In this document: positions 55,196 through 64,000 of the stretch, piece after piece | Layout: every line of letters starts with the position of its first letter | How positions within the stretch are numbered: the stretch's first letter is position 1 | NCBI GenBank assembly: GCA_964019425.1 | Contig: OZ025783.1 | Coordinates: 434,001-498,000, forward strand | From: Flectonema sp. DT1601 | Lineage: Eukaryota; Euglenozoa; Diplonemea; Diplonemida; Diplonemidae | Reading direction: 5' to 3' | DNA length: 64,000 nucleotides | Position numbers and translations under genes: made by a program | The notes under the pieces: model-generated | Seen by the model: the letters and a program-made list of their open reading frames with translations, nothing else | What the model was told of the DNA's origin: nothing | Database searches by the model: none

Positions 55196-57062
55196 TAGTA
55201 GAGACCACCAATGTTGTAGGCAAGGTGACCAACCTTGACATTCTTTCTTTTCTCTCCTGTTGTGACAAACACAAAATACACACACAGCTTACAGTGTGTT
55301 CTTTGTGTATGTTTTCTTCAGGTGTGAGTAGTTTTTTTGTTCTTGCTCTTCAGGGAGGGCCTTAGCCAAAAGCTAACAGTCCAAATCTCACCTGGAAATT
55401 CAACTCAGTCTTTGTCAGTTTTGGCATCAAACTTGTAATGGTTTAATCATTACAGGTTATTTACTGAAATATTTGTTCTAAAAGTTGCTAAGTATTTCTC
55501 ACTTAGAAATTTTTTATTTTTTTATTTTCAGCTTAATTAGCTACAAATTGTTTCTACTAAGTGTTTCTCACTTAGTTTTTTTTTTTGCTTTTCAGCTCCT
55601 TAAAAGCTGCTAAGTGTTTCTGCTAAGTGTTTCTCACTTAGAATTTTATTTTTATGTTCGTTTTCTATCCCTTCTCCTATCCCTTTTGTTCAAAATAAGC
55701 GGGAGGAATTCTCTCATTCACGCTAAGATGCACTCTGAACTTTGATTTTTTGATCTGAGTGTGAGGGAATGACCTGTTAGTGCATTGGGCATAGGCTGGG
55801 CTGCAGTTTAGATGTCTTAGGTGTTAATAGGGGGTTCCTCTTAGCATTTTTCTTTGTTCCCACCTTATGATTTTCTTGAAGAAAAAAAATAGAAGTCATA
55901 ATGGTGCTTCCCTCTGGAAGGGTTGTAAGCCATGGTGTCCAACTAAATTAAAGGACAAGTCTGGGATAATCCCTGCCAGAGGGGCGAGTATTCTACCATG
56001 GTTGAAATACTCTGGCAACTGATCTTCAATTTTATGTTGTTTGTTAGCTGCTGGTGTATCTTGATTATGTGTTGATACTTGCATTTTTTTATTTGTAATC
56101 TTCTATTACAATCCTCTTTCTGTTCTGGTCTGTTACTTCATGTGTCTTGTATAACTTCAGTTACTGCAACTGGAAATATTACTGCGCTGAATAATTACTG
56201 CGGGGAAATATTACTGCGCGGAAAAATTAGTGCGGTTTTTTTGAGAAAAGATTAGTGCGGTTTTTTCCACTTGGTGGTAGAAAAAAATTTGGTTGCTTTT
56301 TTGCTGTGTAAGGAACCAGCAGAAAAATGCAGCTGGAGAAAAAATCACTTCTGAGCAGAAATATTAGTGCGGTGGAAATATTACTGCGTGGAAAAATTAG
56401 TGCGGTTTTTTGCAGATTTGGAAATTAGTGCGGTTTTTTCCGCGCAGTAATATTTCCAGTTGCAGTATATCCATTTTACTTTTTATTGTTTCCCTACTTT
56501 TTATTTTCTATTAGTTCTGGTCAGAAACTCCTGGGCAGCAAGAAGGAAAGTAGTTGAGTACTTCTGGGTGTTTGGCATCACCCCCCATAGTGAGCAAGTA
56601 CAACAGGTAGCATTGGTAGTCTGTTGATCCTGAGTGATCCCAGCTACAGTTTTGTTTTTCTTTCTTTTTTTTAGAAGAAGATCAGGACATCCAAGCACTG
56701 CTGGATAGTTGCTGAATGCAGGGCCTGCCTGTGGCATTATAATAACAGGCTAAGTCATTTGTAGTTCATAGTTTACCTTTGATTTTATAACTTCACATAG
56801 GTACTATGAACGATGAGAGATCCAGTGGGATCACTCAGGGTCTAGTAGAGACCACCAATGTTGTGCGTTGATAGGCAAGGTGACCAACCTTGACATTCTT
56901 TCTTTTCTCTCCTGTTGTGACAAACACAAAATACACACACAGCTTACAGTGTGTTCTTTGTGTATGTTTTCTTCAGGTGTGAGTAGTTTTTTTGTTCTTG
57001 CTCTTCAGGGAGGGCCTTAGCCAAAAGCTAACAGTCCAAATCTCACCTGGAAATTCAACTCA
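55196..57062. mobile_element. 220-bp-direct-repeat cassette, TRIM-like, copy 2
   Basis: The counterpart of 44180-45754. Direct repeats lie at 55196-55407 and 56843-57062. It is longer than copy 1 because a MITE (56164-56465) sits inside it. The same provisional class applies. Confidence 0.5.
56164..56465. mobile_element. MITE, 302 bp, TA target duplication
   Basis: It is absent from the otherwise identical copy 1, where GTTATATCC is uninterrupted. Here the sequence is GTTA, element, TATATCC, so TA is duplicated. The ends are perfect inverted repeats of at least 24 bp, beginning CTGCAACTGGAAATATTACT on each side. Inside, ATTAGTGCGGTTTTTT or close variants recur about five times, and AATATTACTGCG also recurs. 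There is no coding potential. TA target and terminal structure point to the Tc1/mariner superfamily, though the terminal bases are not the common CAGT. Confidence 0.93.
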
Positions 57063-57606
57063 AAAACAAGATCAGCTCAGCTTGATCGTTAAACTTTTTT
57101 TATTTATTTATTTTTTTTTTTTTTTTATTTAAACTGATTGTATTTATATCTGGTTATTTTTCTCAACGATCGGCTATGCCGATCGACCTTTAAAATAATT
57201 GTCTTCTTCTTCTCGACGACCAGATCCAATTGATCGACCTTTTCTTTTTTTTTCCTTTATTCCTTCCATCCCTCCCGCTCCCCTTATTTTAATAAAAACA
57301 AGATCAGCTCAGCTTGATCGTTATTTATTTATTTATTTATATTTTTTTTTTTTTTTGTTGGTCCTAGTCAAGACCTTAAACTGACTAATCGGTCTTAACT
57401 TTAACTAAGTGAATGAACCCTTTCCGTTTTCCTTTTCCCTTTATTACTCTCTATCTGGTCTGTTATGTCATAAATCTCATTTAATTTTATCATTCATTTT
57501 AATTTTCACTGTTTCCCATCTACATTTTATTTTCAAATAGTTCCGGTCTGTCTCTGATGATAAATAAAACTGATCATGTTAACTCAATATTTTTTTTTAT
57601 TATGTG

Positions 57607-57708
57607 CAAGAGATACCAACACGCAAGAGATACCAACGCACATACGAGATACCAGCACTTCCGAGATACCGACACACAAGAGATACCAAGACACTTAAGA
57701 TACCAGCA
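57607..57708. repeat. Short minisatellite, GAGATACCA-type, copy 2
   Basis: The same as 46299-46402, carried by the macro-unit duplication. Confidence 0.8.
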
Positions 57709-58017
57709 AGGACAGTGAGAGGTAGAATGAACTCTCCTCCTTGTGTCCGATCCTGATTATTTTTTGTTGAATTGGTAGTGTTACCTCATTTTGCTACTCT
57801 CGTATCTGTGTTGTGTTAACTCATGTAAGTGATCTTAACTCCTGTTAAATAAAAAATAAAATTTCAAAAAAAAAGAAATTAAAAAAGAAGAATTTTCAAA
57901 TGAAGTTATATCAACCCCTGCCACCCATTATGATCAATTCCGCTTGTTTTTTTTTTTTTTTTTTTTTTCTTCTTTCTTTTCTTCAAATATAAAAAAAAAA
58001 TTAAAAAATATAAAAGA

Positions 58018-61000
58018 TGAAACAATGTTATCATTGTTTTTTTTATCGATCGACTATGTCGATTACTTCCAGTTTTCCGTCCTGGTCAAGACGCTAAACT
58101 GATTGTTTTTTTTTTTTTTTTAAAAAATTAATAAAAAGAATATAAAAAAAAAAAAAAAAAGAATAAACAATGTTATCATTGTTTTTTTTTATCGTTCGAC
58201 TTTGTCGACTAATTTCTATTTTCCGTTTCTTTTCTTTAAATAATAAATAAAAAGAATTTAAAATAAAAAAAAATAATAAACAATGTTATCATTGTTTTTT
58301 TATCGATCGACTATGTCGATTACTTTCTATTTTCCGTCCTGGTCAAGACGCTAAACTGATTGTTTTTTTTTTCAAAATTAATAAAAAAGAATATAAAAAA
58401 AAAAAAAAAAAAAAAAGAATAAACAATGTTATCATTGTTTTTTTTTATTGTTCGACTTTGTTGACTAATTTCTATTTTCCGTTTTTTTTCTTTAAAAAAT
58501 AAATAAAAAGAATTTAAAATAAATAAAAAAGAATAAACAATGTTATCATTGTTTTTTTATCGATCGACTATGTCGATCACTTTCTATTTTCCGTCCTGGT
58601 CAAGACGCTAAACTGATTGTTTTTTTTTCAAAATTAATAAAAAAGAATATAAAAAAAAAAAAAAAAAAAAAAAGAATAAACAATGTTATCATTGTTTTTT
58701 TTATCGTTCGACTTTGTTGACTAATTTCTATTTTCCGTTTTTTTTTCTTTAAAAAATAAATAAAAAGAATTTAAAATAAAAAAAAAGAATAAACAATGTT
58801 ATCATTGTTTTTTTATCGATCGACTATGTCGATCACTTTCTATTTTCCGTCCTGGTCAAGACGCTAAACTGATTGTTTTTTTTTTCAAAATTAATAAAAA
58901 AGAATATAAAAAAAAAAAAAAAAAAAAAGAATAAACAATGTTATCATTGTTTTTTTTTTATCGTTCGACTTTGTCGACTAATTTCTATTTTCCGTTTCTT
59001 TTCTTTAAAGAATAAATAAAAAGAATTTAAAATAAAAAAAAAGAATAAACAATGTTATCATTGTTTTTTTATCGATCGACTATGTCGATCACTTTCTATT
59101 TTCCGTCCTGGTCAAGACGCTAAACTGATTGTTTTTTTTTTTCAAAATTAATAAAAAAGAATATAAAAAAAATAAAAAAAAAGGAAAAACAATGTTATCA
59201 TTGTTTTTTTTTATCGTTCGACTTTGTCGACTAATTTCTATTTTCCGTTTCTTTTCTTTAAAGAATAAATAAAAAGAATTTAAAATAAAAAAAAAGAATA
59301 AACAATGTTATCATTGTTTTTTTTATCGATCGACTATGTCGATTACTTCCAGTTTTCCGTCCTGGTCAAGACGCTAAACTGATTGTTTTTTTTTTTTTTT
59401 TAAAAAATTAATAAAAAGAATATAAAAAAAAAAAAAAAAAGAATAAACAATGTTATCATTGTTTTTTTTTATTGTTCGACTTTGTTGACTAATTTCTATT
59501 TTCCGTTTTTTTTCTTTAAAAAATAAATAAAAAGAATTTAAAATAAAAAAAAAGAATAAACAATGTTATCATTGTTTTTTTTTATCGATCGACTATGTCG
59601 ATTACTTTCTATTCTCCGTCCTGGTCAAGACGCTAAACTGATTGTTTTTTTTTTCAAAATAAAAAAAAAATATTAAAAAAAAAAAATAAAAAAAAAGAAT
59701 AAACAATGTTATCATTGTTTTTTTTTATCGTTCGACTTTGTTGACTAATTTCTATTTTCCGTTTTTTTTCTTTAAAAAATAAATAAAAAGAATTTAAAAA
59801 AAAAAAAAAAAAAAAGAATAAACAATGTTATCATTGTTTTTTTTATCGATCGACTATGTCGATTACTTTCTATTTTCCGTCCTGGTCAAGACGCTAAACT
59901 GATTGTTTTTTTTTCAAAATAAAAAAAAAAATATTAAAAAAAAAAAATAAAAAAAAAGAATAAACAATGTTATCATTGTTTTTTTTTTATCGTTCGACTT
60001 TGTTGACTAATTTCTATTTTCCGTTTTTTTTCTTTAAAAAATTAATAAAAAGAATTTAAAAAAAAAAAAAAAAAAAAAGAATAAACAATGTTATCATTGT
60101 TTTTTTTATCGATCGACTATGTCGATTACTTTCTATTTTCCGTCCTGGTCAAGACGCTAAACTGATTGTTTTTTTTTCAAAATTAATAAAAAAGAATATA
60201 AAAAAATACAAAAAAAAGAATAAACAATGTTATCATTGTTTTTTTTTATCGTTCGACTTTGTCGACTAATTTCTATTTTCCGTTTTTTTTTCTTTAAAAA
60301 ATAAATAAAAAGAATTTAAAATAAAAAAAAAAAAGAATAAACAATGTTATCATTGTTTTTTTTATCGATCGACTATGTCGATTACTTTCTATTTTCCGTC
60401 CTGGTCAAGACGCTAAACTGATTGTTTTTTTTTCAAAATTAATAAAAAAGAATATAAAAAAAATAAAAAAAAAAAGAATAAACAATGTTATCATTGTTTT
60501 TTTTTATCGTTCGACTTTGTTGACTAATTTCTATTTTCCATTTTTTTTCTTTTAAAAATAAATAAAAAGAATTAAAATAAAAAAAAAAAAAAGAATAAAC
60601 AATGTTATCATTGTTTTTTTTATCGATCGACTATGTCGATTACTTTCTATTTTCCGTCCTGGTCAGGACGCTAAACTGATTGTTTTTTTTTTTTTCTTTA
60701 AAAATAAATAAAAAGAATAAAAAAAAAAAAAAAAGGAATAAACAATGTTATCATTGTTTTTTTTTTATCGATCGACTATGTCGATTACTTACTATTTTCC
60801 GTCCTGGTCAAGACGCTAAACTGATTGTTTTTTCTTTAAAATAATTAAAAAGATTTAAAAAAAAAAAAAAAAAAAAAAAATGAATAAACAATGTTATCAT
60901 TGTTTTTTTTTCTATCAATCAACTATGTCGATTAATTTCTATTTTCCGTCCTGATCGAGACGCTAAACTGATTGTTTCCTTTTTTTAAATAATAAATAAG

Positions 61001-61024
61001 AAAAAAAAAAAAAAAAAAAAAAAA
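58018..61024. repeat. Satellite B array, second full array (B2)
   Basis: The same as 46710-49461 but about 255 bp longer, equal to one dimer. The extra dimer lies near 58620-58870, among units carrying GTCGATCAC. Confidence 0.95.
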
Positions 61025-61148
61025 GAGCATCTCCCTGCTATCCCTCATATCCCCACAATAATATTATACCTTTTCATTTTCTCTTTCCTTTTCTGGTCTT
61101 TTTTTTTTCTTTTTTTTCCTTTTTCATACAACGTTTTTTATTTATATA

Positions 61149-62257
61149 CCGTAATTATAAATATCATGGTGTATAAAAAGTCTCCAAATCAGCAAAAAAT
61201 GGCCAAATCCACCATCTTTATTATATCCAAAGTTTTTTTAGTACAATCATTCACAGAAAACACTTAGCAAAATTCGGATTCCAGAAAAAAAAAAATTTTT
61301 TTTTTGACCTTTTTCTTTTGACTTTGGTACTAAATTATCGACATTTTGAACTGGTTAAAGTTCTACAGGCTGGTCTTGTGTACCAACCTGGTGGGGGATT
61401 GATAACTAATGTTGAAGTTGCTTCCAGATACATATCAGGACAACATATCCACAAATAACGTTGTTGGTAGCTGGTTGCACACCAGTCTTAATGAATGATG
61501 TCAAAATTCCTAAAAGCAGCAAGTAGTAGTCTAGACGAGGCCAACTACAACTAAGGAGTTCTTCTCCAATCGTTGTAATACACCGAGGTATGAGGTGCGG
61601 TATTAAGAAACATGAACTCATATTCACAACTACAGACTTCAGGAGCTCGGGTGGATTTGCAGGATTGACAATACCTACTTTTATAAAACCAGCCATGATA
61701 GTATTTTTCGTAATACTATCAAGGGCTGTCACTAAAATTCATCCACCCAATTTGCGACTTCGTTTTTGTGAGCTCCTTCATCCATTTTGACATGGGTTCG
61801 GATTCAGGAGCTCCCTTTGGACCCTTCCCTTTCCCCTTCCCTTTCGCAGCGCGCTTTAAAGTTTCTATCAGCTTTTTGCTTTGATTTTTTCAACTTTTCC
61901 TCCCGCTTGCGCATCTGCTCTGTCATCCACTCACCAAGAAAGCTTGATGCTTCTTTGAAGTTGGCCATGACAGTTAGATCCAGCGGCCGGAGATGAGAAG
62001 TCCATCCGCCTTGCACCAGCATAACAGTGATATTGGCTTCTTCAAATCGACAAAGGACTTCTTCAGTTATCTGCCCCCTAAACTGGGCATATACTGCGAG
62101 GCCAGGGTGATCCGATTGGAGTGTTTTTTAGTTAGTTTAGATCCGATTGGAGCGTTTCTTAATAAAGTATGGGATTATTGCTCCAGAAACCTTGACCGAG
62201 CTGATAGGAGTTCTGCTTCAGGCGCTACTTTCGCAGTGGTTCCAAGACGGTATCCAC
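61149..62257 (-). mobile_element. pogo-like DNA transposon, copy 3, truncated
   Basis: The left end with its TA and inverted repeat is present; the right part is missing because macro-unit copy 3 breaks off at about 62257. Transposase fragments equivalent to 39032-39880 remain. Confidence 0.85.
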
Positions 62258-62345
62258 GGTCCTAGTCAAGACCTTAAACTGACTAATCGGTCTTAACTTT
62301 AACTAAGTGAATGAACCCTTTCCGTTTTCCTTTTCCCTTTATTAG
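62258..62345 (+). repeat. Short direct segment of the macro-unit at the rearrangement
   Basis: About 86 bp, from GGTCCTAGTCAAGACCTTAA to CCCTTTATTA, match 46050-46137 in direct orientation. It sits between the broken pogo copy and the inverted cassette. Confidence 0.85.
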
Positions 62346-64000
62346 GTTGAATTTCCAGGTGAGATTTGGACTGTTAGCTTTTGGCTAAGGCCCTCCCTGA
62401 AGAGCAAGAACAAAAAAACTACTCACACCTGAAGAAAACATACACAAAGAACACACTGTAAGCTGTGTGTGTATTTTGTGTTTGTCACAACAGGAGAGAA
62501 AAGAAAGAATGTCAAGGTTGGTCACCTTGCCTATCAACGCACAACATTGGTGGTCTCTACTAGACCCTGAGTGATCCCACTGGATCTCTCATCGTTCATA
62601 GTACCCTGTGTGAGAGTTGAGTTTACCAGGTGAGATTTGGACTGTTAGCTTTTGGCTAAGGCCCTCCCTGAAGAGCAAGAACAAAAAAACTACTCACACC
62701 TGAAGAAAACATACACAAAGAACACACTGTAAGCTGTGTGTGTATTTTGTGTTTGTCACAACAGGAGAGAAAAGAAAGAATGTCAAGGTTGGTCACCTTG
62801 CCTATCAACGCACAACATTGGTGGTCTCTACTAGACCCTGAGTGATCCCACTGGATCTCTCATCGTTCATAGTACCCTGTGTGAAGTTATAAAATCAAAG
62901 GTAAACTATGAACTACAAATGACTTAGCCTGTTATTATAATGCCACAGGCAGGCCCTGCATTCAGCAACTATCCAGCAGTGCTTGGATGTCCTGATCTTC
63001 TTCTAAAAAAAAGAAAGAAAAACAAAACTGTAGCTGGGATCACTCAGGATCAACAGACTACCAATGCTACCTGTTGTACTTGCTCACTATGGGGGGTGAT
63101 GCCAAACACCCAGAAGTACTAAACTACTTTCCTTCTTGCTGCCCAGGAGTTTCTGACCAGAACTAATAGAAAATAAAAAGTAGATGGGAAACAATAAAAA
63201 GTAAAATGGATATAACTGAAGTTAAACAAGACAAATGAAGTAACAGACCAGAACAGAAAGAGAATTGTAATAGAAGATTACAAATAAGAAAATGCAAGTA
63301 TCAACACATAATCAAGATACACCAGCAGCTAACAAACAACATAAAATTGAAGATCAGTTGCCAGAGTATTTCAACCATGGTAGAATACTCGCCCCTCTGG
63401 CAGGGATTATCCCAGACTTGTCCTTTAATTTAGTTGGACACCATGGCTTACAACCCTTCCAGAGGGAAGCACCATTATGACTTCTATTTTTTTTCTTCAA
63501 GAAAATCATAAGGTGGGAACAAAGAAAAATGCTAAGAGGAACCCCTTATTAACACCTAAGACATCTAAACTGCAGCCCAGCTTATGCCCAATGCACTAAC
63601 AGGTCATTCCCTCACACTCAGATCAAAAAAATCAAAGTTCAGAGTGCATCTTAGCATGAATGAGAGAATTTCCTCCCGCTTTTTTTGAACAAAAGGGATA
63701 GGAGAAGGGATAGAAAACGAACATAACAATAAGATTCTAAGTGAGAAACACTTAGCAAAAATACTTAGCAGCTTTTAAGGAGCTGAAAAGCAAAAAAAAA
63801 AATCTAAGTGAGAAACACTTAGTAGAAACACTTTGTAGCTAATTGAGCTGAAAATAAAAAAATAAAAAAAATTTCTAAGTGAGAGATACTTAGCAACTTT
63901 TAGAACAAATATTTCAGTAAATAACCTGTTGAAATGGTAGTTAATGTAACCATTACAGGTTTGATGCCAATACTGACAAAGACTGAGTTGAGCCCACTGA
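62346..64000. repeat. Inverted copy of the 220-bp-repeat cassette
   Basis: This is the reverse complement of the cassette. The 220-bp repeat appears twice in close succession (62346-62562 and about 62614-62833), separated by about 50 bp of internal sequence that itself recurs after the second. It is followed by the internal region to the window end. It is more diverged from copies 1 and 2 than they are from each other, and it lacks the MITE. It runs off the window. It is a fossil of the same provisional TRIM-like class. Confidence 0.8.

Larger units (their letters stand above)
37747..62257. repeat. Tandem macro-unit, 2.2 copies (10.8-11.6 kb each)
   Basis: Copy 1 is 37747-48557 (10,811 bp), copy 2 is 48558-60120 (11,563 bp), and copy 3 is 60121 to about 62257 (truncated). 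Order within a unit: end of satellite B, pogo-like transposon, spacer, satellite A, non-coding region V, duplicated D blocks with the 220-bp-repeat cassette, short minisatellite, satellite B. Copies are nearly identical base for base outside homopolymer runs. The 752-bp difference is the sum of +205 (patch in satellite A), -9 (small deletions), +301 (a MITE with its TA, less 3 bp) and +255 (one satellite B dimer). Confidence 0.95.

Overview
This window is nuclear DNA from a eukaryote, most likely a unicellular one. The evidence is a eukaryotic ribosomal protein, a pre-mRNA splicing factor, a lysosomal cystine transporter, and four genes with short GT-AG introns (61, 83, 88 and 120 bp). All genes use standard stop codons, and the intergenic DNA is AT-rich with many long A and T runs. 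I cannot place the lineage more precisely.

Left part (1-29 kb) is gene-bearing. On the minus strand, from left to right, lie: the 5' part of an unrecognised gene cut by the window edge (1-295); ribosomal protein S3a/eS1 (542-1342); a receptor-like protein with two membrane spans and a degenerate class III nucleotidyl-cyclase domain (10700-13203, one intron); an ASKHA-fold phosphatase or nucleotidase (13474-14442); cystinosin (16743-17837); an OTU-type deubiquitinase (18367-19261, one intron); a RecQ helicase with RQC and HRDC regions (19606-23523); the splicing factor CDC40/PRP17 (23794-25438, one intron); and a GOST-family seven-span protein closest to TMEM87 (27289-28989, one intron). All nine recognised or supported host genes are on the minus strand. 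A decayed piggyBac element with TTAA ends sits at 4980-6725.

A transition zone (29-33.2 kb) has no host gene. It holds dispersed repeat blocks also seen near 10 kb, a LINE reverse-transcriptase fragment with an FADD motif (about 31265-32215), and unidentified broken open segments (32221-33067).

The right half (33.2-64 kb) is a repeat domain built of two unrelated satellites and transposons. Satellite A is a minisatellite of about 27-28 bp. Satellite B is a dimeric AT-rich satellite of about 255 bp with a perfect hairpin in each half. From 37747 onward these are packed with a pogo-like DNA transposon, a non-coding stretch and a 220-bp-direct-repeat cassette (TRIM-like) into a macro-unit tandemly repeated 2.2 times: 10,811 bp, then 11,563 bp, then a truncated third copy. 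The 752-bp length difference is fully explained by four kinds of event: a patch insertion in satellite A, small deletions, a new MITE at a TA site, and one extra satellite B dimer. At about 62257 the third copy breaks off and the sequence continues as an inverted copy of the cassette to the window end.

The host genes do not form one pathway; they are mixed housekeeping and membrane functions. The most notable things are the macro-unit with its dated sequence of changes, the TA-flanked MITE seen in one copy only, the paralogous filled and empty sites of the cassette, and the cyclase-like receptor that appears to have lost its catalytic residues.
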